From: Candidatus Obscuribacter sp.
Lineage (GTDB): Bacteria > Cyanobacteriota > Vampirovibrionia > Obscuribacterales > Obscuribacteraceae
Direction: 5' to 3'
DNA: 42,727 bases
Assembly: GCA_021772135.1 (NCBI GenBank)
Contig: JADYXQ010000128.1
Coordinates: forward strand, 1 to 42,727
The notes under the pieces were generated by a model that saw only the letters and a list, made by a program, of their open reading frames with translations, was not told where the DNA came from and did not search any database. The position numbers and the translations under genes were made by a program. Below, piece after piece: positions 17,781 to 25,036 of this stretch (positions within the stretch are counted from its first letter, which is position 1; every line of letters begins with the position of its first letter).

Positions 17781-18062
17781 ATGATACTTCTAAATTCTAG
17801 TCTTCCAGCTTTTGTAGCGGCGTATAGTTCTGAGGAAGCCTGGTTGCAGACTGTGTCTCAGACGAAGTGGCCCAGGTGTTTTATCTGCCCGTATTGCAAT
17901 CACAATGATGGATATCGGCTCAGTAAGAGGCGTTCAATTCAGTGTGCATCTTGTCGTCGGCAAACATCGATCACTGCTAATACTCTTGTTTGTGTGTTGT
18001 TGCACCCGGTAACACCAGCGCGGGCGTCGAAAATATCGTCACCGGTTTCGCTGGCAGCCTGA
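17781..18062 (+). pseudogene. IS1595-type transposase, N-terminal zinc-ribbon fragment
   Basis: The ATG at 17781 follows GGAGG. The first 75 residues match the zinc-ribbon head of IS1595-family transposases: a WPRCFICPYCNHNDGYRL stretch, then SIQCASCRRQTSITANTL, with the paired CxxC ligands intact. The typical continuation (FHGT.L....W and the DDE domain) is missing; after TANTL the frame runs through unrelated sequence to a stop at 18062. Full-length enzymes have about 300 residues. This is therefore a truncated, inactive relic. I could not find matching terminal inverted repeats. Confidence 0.8.
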
Positions 18063-18304
18063 GCCGTTCAATCTAAGGGACGAGCAAACATTCCAATGAT
18101 GGGAGTGCGGGCCTTGTTGTGCCAAAACCTAGAACTCGAGCCCCTCGTCGATATATTTCACGATTCTCTTTGACCCATGGCACCATCTGCGGTTCAAAAA
18201 TTGACGCCGAAACCATTTTAGTGCCTCTAAAAGGCGAGCCCAGACTGCTTCATATGGAGAGGCAATTTTTTGGCTGATTTATTAATTTATATAGTATAGC
18301 GGAG

Positions 18305-18328
18305 TTTGGTTGTTTGGTTGTTTGGTTC
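18305..18328. repeat. Tandem 8-bp repeat (TTTGGTTG x3)
   Basis: Three head-to-tail copies of TTTGGTTG, the last ending in C. It is non-coding and lies 20 bases before the orphan 66-bp palindrome. Likely a slippage product. Confidence 0.6.
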
Positions 18329-18347
18329 GGGGTGTCTCTTGCGAAAC

Positions 18348-18413
18348 CCTAAAGAATTTTACAACTTACAGGTTGTGGAAAAATACAACTCTCAGGTTGT
18401 AAAATTTCATAGG
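18348..18413. repeat. 66-bp nested palindrome, orphan copy
   Basis: Imperfect palindrome running from CCTAAAGAATTTTACAAC to GTTGTAAAATTTCATAGG, with two inner dyads ACAACTTACAGGTTGT (18361-18376) and ACAACTCTCAGGTTGT (18385-18400). It has the same length, order and orientation as the element at 34287-34352, which lies in the promoter of a mobile mystery protein A-like gene. Here no such gene follows on the minus strand. Likely a left-over operator/promoter or a mobile repeat. Confidence 0.7.
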
Positions 18414-18460
18414 CGAGCAATTAGCTACCTGCTCACAGGCCGCGCGGCGGACCGGCAGAA

Positions 18461-19981
18461 TTAAGGTTCAAACTGCTCGAACTGCTTATCTAAATCATCA
18501 GGTTGATCGAGGGCATCTTTCTCAGTTGTATAAACAGTTTTGTCGGGGCCAATAGACAAACCACTCATTCGCACTTTGCGCGCCTCATGCAGTTTATCGC
18601 TGAGAGCCGGTGTAGGATTTTTCAGTTGACTGGCATACAACATTTTGGCGTCATTGCGTTCGATGATGCCGTCATTGATCATGCGGAAAATGGGGAAGCG
18701 CAAGGCGGGAATAAGAAAGAACAAAAGACCGTAGCCGAATAAAAGATAGAGCAATGGTTTAACAGCGGCCAAAAGCGGAATCCAGGAGACATTGAAAATC
18801 AGGAAAATGCTGCCCAGTAAAACAACCAGTCCAAAAGCGATAATTGAAGCGAGGCTGCCGCCATTTACAGACATGAAAGGCCATTCCATTTCGGCCAGAT
18901 AACCTTCCACTGCACGGCTTCGCCTCTGGCTCGTTTGAATGGCTTTCTGACGGCCGATATGTTGATTAAATAGTTTGCTCAAATTATCTGGTTCGACGCT
19001 TTCAGTCTTCCCTGATCGCAACGATGTATTTGGCGTAGATGCAGTGCCGCTACTTTGAAAAGCAGGAAAGATATAGACGATATGGCCGGCTTCAGTCACT
19101 TCCGGCGAACCGGTGAAGCGCTGCATGATGCCAATCATCCAATCTTCATTGGTTGGATCTTGCCCGGTATATGGTGCCAACTGTTCAGCCGTCACGACCC
19201 CCTGATTTGCTTCCAATACCTGCGCAATGGTCTGCCACTTGCGCTCTTCCAGATTAGGATTCGGGTCGCCGTCGCCAAATAAATATGAGAACACATTGAA
19301 GAGAAAATTCGGTTTTTTCTCTTCGCTGCGGTTTAAATAATCGTTTTGCGCATCATAAGGGGCGTTATAACCAAAACCGCCATAGGGTGGGAAAATATAG
19401 CGCCAGAAGAAGAACCAGTCCCAGAGCCAATCGAAGGCCCAGTACATATAAAAGGGCCGGTCTCCGGCAAAGCTGAAGTCAAATAGATTGCCGAAGTCAA
19501 AATTAAAACCGTCGCCGCCGCCGGAATCACCATCTCCGCCGGTCAAGGCCTTAAGGCCGGCAATAATGACCACCACAATCAGCACCACTACCAGTATGGC
19601 GCCGAGCACAAGGGCCAGGCCAAAAGAAATGCGCACCAGGAAAAACATGGCAGCAACAAAAGCCCGCATAACAATCAAGGCGATATTAGAAACCACGCGA
19701 AAAGCCGAACGAAACATTTGCCTGGAAGCATTGGCTACATATTGCTGTTGCAGGTTATTACTGAATTTATAGGCAATGTTGCCTGATTCGGTTACTTCCA
19801 GGTGAGCATTGGTTTCAGAAGCAATGTTATTGAGTTCGCTCATTACAGCCGGCAAGGCCATGCCTGTGTCAGCGGCAATGTCTACTGGAACAATGCGCGG
19901 CCCACGAACAGCTATGGCCTCCAGAATCTTGGTTTTTTCTGGAGAATGAACCGGATTGAGTAATTCAGCAAAAGACGACAT
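18461..19981 (-). CDS. Membrane protein with two winged-helix-like modules
   Basis: 506 residues; no assigned function. Two similar modules of about 60 residues flank membrane segments: module 1 at about residues 15-75 (ILEAIAVRGPRIVPVDIAAD ... ending HLEVTESGNIAYKF) and module 2 at about 250-310 (IAQVLEANQGVVTAEQLAP ... ending PEVTEAGHIVYIFPAF). The shared 'V-T-E-(S/A)-G-(N/H)-I-(A/V)-Y' ending indicates internal duplication, and predicted helix-turn-helix-wing order suggests winged-helix folds. Between them are hydrophobic segments (about residues 95-145) and an aromatic Trp/Phe/Tyr-rich stretch. After module 2 come two more membrane spans (about 385-440). Similar architectures occur in cyanobacterial hypothetical proteins, from memory. 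The start has no strong ribosome-binding site. Monocistronic, next to tRNA-Asp. Confidence 0.75.
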   Translation of the reverse strand: MSSFAELLNPVHSPEKTKILEAIAVRGPRIVPVDIAADTGMALPAVMSELNNIASETNAHLEVTESGNIAYKFSNNLQQQYVANASRQMFRSAFRVVSNIALIVMRAFVAAMFFLVRISFGLALVLGAILVVVLIVVVIIAGLKALTGGDGDSGGGDGFNFDFGNLFDFSFAGDRPFYMYWAFDWLWDWFFFWRYIFPPYGGFGYNAPYDAQNDYLNRSEEKKPNFLFNVFSYLFGDGDPNPNLEERKWQTIAQVLEANQGVVTAEQLAPYTGQDPTNEDWMIGIMQRFTGSPEVTEAGHIVYIFPAFQSSGTASTPNTSLRSGKTESVEPDNLSKLFNQHIGRQKAIQTSQRRSRAVEGYLAEMEWPFMSVNGGSLASIIAFGLVVLLGSIFLIFNVSWIPLLAAVKPLLYLLFGYGLLFFLIPALRFPIFRMINDGIIERNDAKMLYASQLKNPTPALSDKLHEARKVRMSGLSIGPDKTVYTTEKDALDQPDDLDKQFEQFEP

Positions 19982-20049
19982 AAAGGCCCGCCACTATCCA
20001 TAGCTATTGTGGATCAAAATAGCTTGCTTTTAAGTCGTCTTCGAAAATT

Positions 20050-20123
20050 CGGGACCGACGGGACTCGAACCCGCGACCTCCTACGTGACAGGCAGGCGCT
20101 CTAACCAACTGAGCTACGATCCC
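20050..20123 (-). tRNA. tRNA-Asp (GTC)
   Basis: A complete 74-base cloverleaf on the minus strand: acceptor GGGATCG/CGGTCCC with discriminator G, D arm GCTC/GAGC, anticodon stem CCTGC/GTAGG with loop CTGTCAC giving anticodon GTC, and T arm GCGGG/CCCGT with TTCGAGT. No 3' CCA is encoded, so it must be added after transcription. Confidence 0.96.
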
Positions 20124-20551
20124 AAGATTCGGCTTGTCCATCAGTCAGGAGCAAACCAATCAAGAGCAATAACATACCACAGCTGTTAAATGAAGCGCTA
20201 AGGCCTCGACGAAAACTAGCAAAAAGCCGTTACACAGGCCTGAGGCGCCCGCAAATGTCAAGAAGGAACAGGTGCGCTAACGTCTCCAAGAGATCGAATT
20301 CTAGTTAATAGAGCCTATATATCAATCATGACCTGTTGAACTGACCTTCTCTTTAGAACTAGTGTCTTAACGTTTACACTCCCATTTTCTTTCTCAAGCA
20401 ACTTAATCAAACCAGCCAATCACTCACTCTGATTAATTTCGCTCTCCAAACACGCCATTCGAGCGCTGACCGGACGAGACCAAATTCATCACTCTGACGC
20501 TTGCCGGTTTTTCTACAACCTGTGTATCACTCAAACCAAGGAGAACATATT
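20124..20551. other. Intergenic region, no gene seen
   Basis: 428 bases between tRNA-Asp and the thioredoxin gene. It is AT-rich in the second half, with no ORF of coding character and no clear hairpin. It should hold the promoters of the tRNA (minus) and the thioredoxin gene (plus), but I cannot fix either. Confidence 0.5.
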
Positions 20552-21109
20552 ATGTTCCACTACGTAATGGGCGGCCTTGTGCTTGTCGGTATCGTCATCG
20601 CGACGATTGCCTACTTCCGCAGTAAGTCTGCCAACAAACCCGTTATCGACAGCGATGTCGACAGCGACGAATTCGACGGCACCGTCGGCGAGGAATTTCC
20701 TACCCGCACCGAGCCCCGCGCCTCGCTTATCGAACTCACTGACGAAAACTTCGAAGCCGAAATGGCCCAAAGCGACCTTCCCATCGTCGTCGAATTCTTC
20801 GCCGATTGGTGTGCCGGATGCCGCACGCAAATGCCATTGATGGAGCAGGCTGCCGCCAAGTTGGTCGGTAAAGCTCGCTTCTTCAAGGTCGACCACGACG
20901 TCTTCAACTCTCTGCTCGTTCAGCTCAATGTCGACTCCATTCCGACCACGTTCTTCATCGACCCGAAGACGCGTACTCAGATTGTTCACGTCGGTGTTCT
21001 GCGCGTGGACGCCATCGAGAAGAAGCTCATCGAGCTCGCCGCCGCCAGTGCTCAGGGCATCAAGCATGCTCCGGAATCTGTGCACATGTATTTGCTGGAC
21101 GCGAACTAA
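20552..21109 (+). CDS. Membrane-anchored thioredoxin-like protein
   Basis: 185 residues. Start at 20552 with AAGGAG 9 bases upstream. Residues 5-22 form a single hydrophobic anchor followed by basic RSK, so the C-terminal part may be exposed to the cytoplasm or the periplasm. A charged linker (about 30-57) leads to a thioredoxin fold with the active-site motif WCAGC (Cys87 and Cys90), replacing the usual WCGPC, and a cis-proline motif SIPTTFF near residue 130. The CAGC pair should be redox-active, but loss of the Pro will shift its potential. Monocistronic with a strong terminator. It may maintain disulfides in an envelope protein; the partner is unknown. Confidence 0.88.
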   Translation: MFHYVMGGLVLVGIVIATIAYFRSKSANKPVIDSDVDSDEFDGTVGEEFPTRTEPRASLIELTDENFEAEMAQSDLPIVVEFFADWCAGCRTQMPLMEQAAAKLVGKARFFKVDHDVFNSLLVQLNVDSIPTTFFIDPKTRTQIVHVGVLRVDAIEKKLIELAAASAQGIKHAPESVHMYLLDAN

Positions 21110-21135
21110 AAGACGCATCAATTCAGCAGCTGGAG

Positions 21136-21195
21136 ACGGGGAGGAAAAGCAAATATTTTTTGCATTTCCTTCCCGTTCTTCTAGCTTTTTCTTTC
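21136..21195 (+). terminator. Terminator of the thioredoxin gene
   Basis: A long stem of 18 paired positions with two mismatches, 21136-21153 with 21159-21176 (ACGGGGAGGAAAAGCAAA against TTTGCATTTCCTTCCCGT), then TCTTCTAGCTTTTTC. Confidence 0.8.
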
Positions 21196-21282
21196 TCGCA
21201 CTTTTTAAATTTTTTGGCCTTTGTTATTATAAAGTATAGTTGATAGACGGTTCGTTAGCGGTGAATGGAGGACACTTAACTC

Positions 21283-21314
21283 TTCAAAATGAAACGATAA
21301 CGTTTCATTTTGAA
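21283..21314. repeat. TGAAACG/CGTTTCA palindrome, copy 2
   Basis: Perfect 14-bp arms TTCAAAATGAAACG and CGTTTCATTTTGAA around ATAA. The inner seven bases are the same as in copies 1 and 3; the outer bases differ but still pair, so arms change together. Confidence 0.78.
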
Positions 21315-21338
21315 AAAGAACCAGACCATTCATTTCAA

Positions 21339-21362
21339 AACTGAAACGTATACGTTTCAGTT
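21339..21362. repeat. TGAAACG/CGTTTCA palindrome, copy 3
   Basis: A perfect 24-bp palindrome with arms AACTGAAACG and CGTTTCAGTT around TATA. It starts 5 bases past the end of the Sir2 pseudogene (minus strand), a position like that of copy 1 behind the M1 gene. Confidence 0.78.
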
Positions 21363-21367
21363 GCCGG

Positions 21368-22131
21368 CTAAACCATAAATTTATCGATTTCCAAAATTGC
21401 TTCCAGAGCATTGAGCGGAATGGAAATAGATTCAATCGTAGCCAGATAATCACGCGGGTTGACGCGAATCAAAGTGTCGCCCCGCTTCTGACATTCATAG
21501 CGCACGGTGGGCACAGTCGTACCTGCACCAAATTCAATAGCGACGATATTTTTGCCTTTGTTCTTTGCCAACCAGGCCTCATACAGGTTTTCTTGTTGAC
21601 GGTACGCAAGGGCACCCAGGATCGATCGCCGAACATAAGCAAATTAGGCCGAGCAATGGCTCCGCAATCAGAACACAGAGGTAAATCGCCAATGGCTCTG
21701 ATCGTTACTTCGTCCACTGCTACACTGATTCCGTCGGCCGACCAGAATTTCTAAAATCTTTTCGTCAGCAAAACCAGTGCGAGCGAAATGTCCATCGACA
21801 TTGCTGGTAAAGACGAAATAATTGCCATGCTTCGACTCTGCCCACGATTTGACGATCCGGAAGCCCCTGTGCGGCTCAGTATCTCGATAGAGTGCAGGCA
21901 GTGACCATAAAATCCCCAGGCCTGGCGGGGGTCATCTTGCATTAGCTGGGGGCTGGCAATTTCGGCGTAAGTCTTGCCGCGAAAGGGAAGCAGGCCAGAA
22001 TCGACGCTCATACCGGCTCCGGCACCGATAAGCAGCGCGTCGGCATCGGCAATCACCTGGGCAGCACGAATCAACCGTGAACGGTTGTCTTGCAGGCGGG
22101 TTTCTAAGTCAGCTACTTGCATTTGTGGCAA
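21368..22131 (-). pseudogene. Sir2-family NAD-dependent deacetylase, frameshifted relic
   Basis: Pieces of one Sir2-type deacylase lie in three frames. The N-terminal part (from 22131) has the NAD motif GAGAGMSVDSGLLPFRG. After about 21870 the frame changes to give KHGNYFVFTSNVDGHFARTG, then near 21740 to SVAVDEVTIRAIGDLPLCSDCGAIARPNLLMFGD, then near 21600 to VAIEFGAGTTVPTVRY and the true C-terminus ending at 21368. Between KILE and the SADG segment the normal region with the catalytic His (HGSI...) and the first zinc Cys pair is gone. At least three frameshifts plus a deletion make it a clear pseudogene unless the assembly is wrong here. Confidence 0.85.
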
Positions 22132-22273
22132 CCTCAGGCATAACCGTCCAAATTCATTATAGGTGAAAGCAATTTTTTGAAGTTAATCAAAAGCGGTTTT
22201 ACTCTCAGTGCAGCGGTGGTAAGTCTGATTATGTAACTGATAATTTGCGCAGCACAAGAGGCAATTGAAGACT

Positions 22274-23218
22274 ATGACAGATACAGCCGTTGAGACCAAA
22301 TACAGACTGGTGACTCGCAGCGACTTCGATGGCCTGGTATGCGCAGTTCTGCTCAAGCACATCAACATGCTCGATGATATTTTATTTGTGCACCCCAAAG
22401 ACATGCAAGACGGCAAAGTGGCGGTTACCAATCGCGACATCACCACTAACCTGCCCTATGTAGACGGCGTGCACCTGGCTTTCGATCACCACTCCAGCGA
22501 AATGACGCGCAATCAGGGCGAGCGTGCTAATCACATTATTGATCCCCATGCTATGTCGGCCGCAAGAGTTGTTTATGACCATTTCGGCGGCGCCAAAACT
22601 TTTCCCGCCCGCTGGAACACCATGATGATGGAAGTGGACAAAGCCGACGCGGCCCAATTCAGCAAAGAAGAAATTTTGCAGCCGGAGGGTTGGGTTCTGC
22701 TCAATTATCTGATGGATCCTCGCACTGGTCTTGGTCGCTTTCGCGAATTTCGCATTTCCAATTACAATTTGATGATGGATTTAATCGACTATTGTAAAGA
22801 TCACGATATCGACGAAATCATGCAGATGCCTGATGTACAGGAGCGGGTCAAACTCTATAACGAGCAAGCTGAGCTCTTTAAAGCGCAGGTAAATAAATGC
22901 TCCACCGTGCATAAAAATTTGATTGTGCTCGATTTGCAAAAAGAAGAGACAATCTTTGCCGGCAACCGTTTTATGATTTATGCCATGCATCCGGAAACCA
23001 ATATTTCTATTCACAGATTGTGGGGTCTGAAGCAACAAAACACAGTCTTTGCGATTGGCAAATCAATTATTGACCGCGGTTCGAAAACCAATGTGGGTGA
23101 GCTTTGCCTTAAATACGGAGGCGGCGGTCACGAAGCGGCTGGCACCTGCCAGATAGACAACGATAAAGCCGACCAAGTGCTCAACGAGTTGACTGCCGTC
23201 ATCAATAGCGACGGCTAA
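22274..23218 (+). CDS. DHH-family phosphoesterase
   Basis: 314 residues. Start ATG at 22274; a TTG at 22265 is an alternative, but the AAGAGG ribosome-binding site would then be too close. Motifs of the DHH superfamily: SDFDGLVCAVLL near residue 16 (first metal-binding Asp pair), FDHHSS with DHH at 71-73, and the C-terminal DHHA1 motif GGGGHEAAG beginning at residue 282. The family includes exopolyphosphatases, NrnA oligoribonucleases and cyclic-di-nucleotide phosphodiesterases. This short form without PAS or CBS domains fits an exopolyphosphatase or nanoRNase-like enzyme, and the sequence does not decide which. Probably cytoplasmic. Divergent from the Sir2 relic and convergent with the gene at 23337. 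Confidence 0.87.
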   Translation: MTDTAVETKYRLVTRSDFDGLVCAVLLKHINMLDDILFVHPKDMQDGKVAVTNRDITTNLPYVDGVHLAFDHHSSEMTRNQGERANHIIDPHAMSAARVVYDHFGGAKTFPARWNTMMMEVDKADAAQFSKEEILQPEGWVLLNYLMDPRTGLGRFREFRISNYNLMMDLIDYCKDHDIDEIMQMPDVQERVKLYNEQAELFKAQVNKCSTVHKNLIVLDLQKEETIFAGNRFMIYAMHPETNISIHRLWGLKQQNTVFAIGKSIIDRGSKTNVGELCLKYGGGGHEAAGTCQIDNDKADQVLNELTAVINSDG

Positions 23219-23227
23219 TTCCACTTA

Positions 23228-23330
23228 TCAAGTCTGCTCGCAAACAAAGCCCATCGCTCCCTGCCCGACAAAATCGAGCACTCGATATGCGCCACCAATG
23301 ACGGTGCCTGGCGCTAAGGTGGAATAAGAG
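23228..23330 (-). pseudogene. N-terminal fragment of a Ser/Thr protein kinase
   Basis: On the minus strand this reads STLAPGTVIGGAYRVLDF, then VGQGAMGFVCEQT and a TGA stop. This matches the kinase start consensus, in which a 'G..I...Y.V...(I/V)G.G.MG.VY' stretch holds the ATP-binding glycine loop. Only about 33 residues remain and the invariant Lys is absent. It begins beside the 3' end of the gene at 23337 in another frame. It is not a copy of the intact kinase at 25571, whose glycine loop is LGIGGMGIVY, so it is the stub of a different kinase gene. Confidence 0.65.
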
Positions 23331-23336
23331 CGATCT

Positions 23337-24479
23337 TTATTGAGGCAAAGCCGGATCAAGCCAGAAGCTGTAGCGTTTTTTAGCCAGATCGTAATAGACC
23401 AGACCGCCTCGCTTGACGGCAATCACGGCATTTTCGCCCCGCGGCGATGCCAATCCGACAATGTCTGTAACCACCGGATTAAGAGCGTTGCTATCCGGCC
23501 AGTAAGCGGTCAGTTTTTCCCACTTACCATCTCTGTATTTTAAAAGGCCGTAATCTCGAGTGGCCACAAGTACCGAGTTATCGTCTAGGACGCTGAGCCC
23601 GCTGAACCATGTAGGTTCATAAGGCCAGTTGACGGCCTGCGATGCTTTCAGTGGGTCGCCGCCGACAACACTGCCTATGCGGTCTAAAACATTGTAGCGA
23701 AATCCGCTGGTCGAGGCTTCTAAATGCGGCTTGGCTGCTTGCTTGACGTCTAGCGAATAAAGCGAGCTTTTGCCTTTTTCGCCAGTGACGAACCAGAGCT
23801 GGTCGTCTTTAGACAGAGCCATAAAGGGCACAGCGGCGCCGTTATATATCTTGGTGGCCTTGCCGTTTTGCAAATCGATTGATAAAACATCGCCTTTGTC
23901 ACCGTCGGCCTGGCTTACATAAACTTTGCCTGCCCTCATAATTACTTGCGAACTAGGCATGGCTGAGACAATTTCTTTACTTTTAGGTCCACTGAATACT
24001 TGAGACCAGCGCCCACTTTTGCCAGTAAAAATTGCAGCTGACGACACTAAAGCCAACTTCTCCTGATCGGCCACAATTTGAAAATCTTGCGGTTGACCCG
24101 CCACCATATCTGGTACCGCCATTTGCTGCCAGCGATCACCGGTTTGTTTCTGCACTGCAATTTTGCCGTGGATGTCGCTAAGTGCGTAAATATGACCATC
24201 TTTGTCTGTACACGCAGAGAAAACATACGATGACTGACCGAGCTTGAGCGGTACTTTTTTACCGCTCTTCTTATCCATTGTCATGAGCGGAGCGGCTTTG
24301 AAAACCACTTGATCACCAAGCAGGGTCATTCCACTCAATTCTGTGTTTACATAAGCTCCGCGGCTGCTCAAGCGCTGCCAGGCGGGCGAGTCATAGCCGC
24401 TGGCCTGGCGCTCGCTGTAAATATGCCATACGCATACTATTGCCACAGTTGAGGCAAAAAGTGTCAGTATCTTATACAT
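23337..24479 (-). CDS. Exported hypothetical protein, probable beta-propeller
   Basis: 380 residues. Start at 24479 with AGGGA 9 bases upstream. An N-terminal hydrophobic segment (residues 3-20, ILTLFASTVAIVCVWHIY) acts as a signal or anchor. The rest is made of short beta-rich units with recurring W and GR/GK turns, for example GDRWQQMAV, SGRWSQVF, GKVYVSQADG, DDQLWFVTGEKG and DGKWEKLTAYW. This fits a seven- or eight-bladed propeller of the two-component-sensor or sialidase-like type. No catalytic motif seen. The downstream kinase stub (23228-23330) suggests a kinase gene once followed it. Followed on the other side by the iron permease-like gene 20 bases upstream, so the two may form one operon. 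Confidence 0.65.
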   Translation of the reverse strand: MYKILTLFASTVAIVCVWHIYSERQASGYDSPAWQRLSSRGAYVNTELSGMTLLGDQVVFKAAPLMTMDKKSGKKVPLKLGQSSYVFSACTDKDGHIYALSDIHGKIAVQKQTGDRWQQMAVPDMVAGQPQDFQIVADQEKLALVSSAAIFTGKSGRWSQVFSGPKSKEIVSAMPSSQVIMRAGKVYVSQADGDKGDVLSIDLQNGKATKIYNGAAVPFMALSKDDQLWFVTGEKGKSSLYSLDVKQAAKPHLEASTSGFRYNVLDRIGSVVGGDPLKASQAVNWPYEPTWFSGLSVLDDNSVLVATRDYGLLKYRDGKWEKLTAYWPDSNALNPVVTDIVGLASPRGENAVIAVKRGGLVYYDLAKKRYSFWLDPALPQ

Positions 24480-24499
24480 AGAAAAATCCCTACCGATTC

Positions 24500-24946
24500 T
24501 TACTTTTGCGCAGCCTTTTCTTTTTGCGTCGGCTTAGTATCGCTAAGTTCAACCACCGATTTGTGTTCAGTACCCTGGTCATCAGGACCGCTGAGAGCTC
24601 GATATTTATCCCTGATTTTGATTAACTCTTCTTCGGTTTCGTCTTCAATATTGACGAGCTTGTTGCTGGCCCCTTCTTGAGCGGCTATCAATTCGTTAAG
24701 CTTGGCATGAATTGAAAGAATATCTTTGTTTTGCGCCCGCTGGATGAGAAAAACCATGAGAAAAGTAATAATAGTAGTCGCAGTGTTAATCACCATTTGC
24801 CAGACTTCGGAATAATGGAAGAGTGGCCCGGTCAAGGCCCAGGTGATCACCAGAATCAAAGCGAGGGCAAATGCCAGCGAGGTACCGGCAAAGTTACTGC
24901 AGCCGTGGGCCAACTGTTCCATATATCGACCGATTATTTTGATCAT
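24500..24946 (-). CDS. Low-affinity iron permease family protein
   Basis: 148 residues from the ATG at 24946 (AAGG 11 bases upstream). A longer reading from 25018 is possible but adds an unlikely N-terminus. Two membrane spans at about residues 20-42 (LAFALALILVITWALTGPLF) and 52-72 (INTATTIITFLMVFLIQ), then QRAQNKDILSIHAKLNELI and an acidic helical tail. The pattern WALTGPxF, WQxVINTxTTIxTFLMVFLIQ and QNxD is the signature of the bacterial 'low affinity iron permease' family (Pfam 04120-like). The real substrate in bacteria is not established. Twenty bases ahead of the gene at 23337 on the same strand. Confidence 0.78.
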   Translation of the reverse strand: MIKIIGRYMEQLAHGCSNFAGTSLAFALALILVITWALTGPLFHYSEVWQMVINTATTIITFLMVFLIQRAQNKDILSIHAKLNELIAAQEGASNKLVNIEDETEEELIKIRDKYRALSGPDDQGTEHKSVVELSDTKPTQKEKAAQK

Positions 24947-25036
24947 CTGTTTAAATACCTTGCGGTGAAAGCTCCCTTGTAGAATGAAAATCTTGGATTC
25001 GGTTCCCAATTTGAACAAACAGGCGAAATATTAAGC

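Larger units (their letters stand above)
17634..18460. other. Low-coding scar region
   Basis: About 830 bases with a stem-loop at 17688-17710 (AGCCAAAGCTT/AAGCTTGGCT), the transposase fragment, an 8-bp tandem repeat and the orphan 66-bp palindrome. A 47-codon minus-strand ORF (18073-18216) has no recognisable product. Out of frame after the transposase fragment, 18010-18075 encodes a protein-like stretch (NTSAGVENIVTGFAGSLSRS then stop), which hints at a frameshift or fused gene end. The area reads as the relic of several insertion and deletion events. Confidence 0.5.

Noticed and set aside
18073..18216. 47-codon minus-strand ORF in the scar region, where a regulator gene would be expected behind the orphan palindrome
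   Set aside because: No helix-turn-helix and no ribosome-binding site; too short to support as the lost regulator.
18300..18413. CRISPR-like repeat
   Set aside because: Repeats are inverted dyads and a tandem octamer, with no regular spacers.
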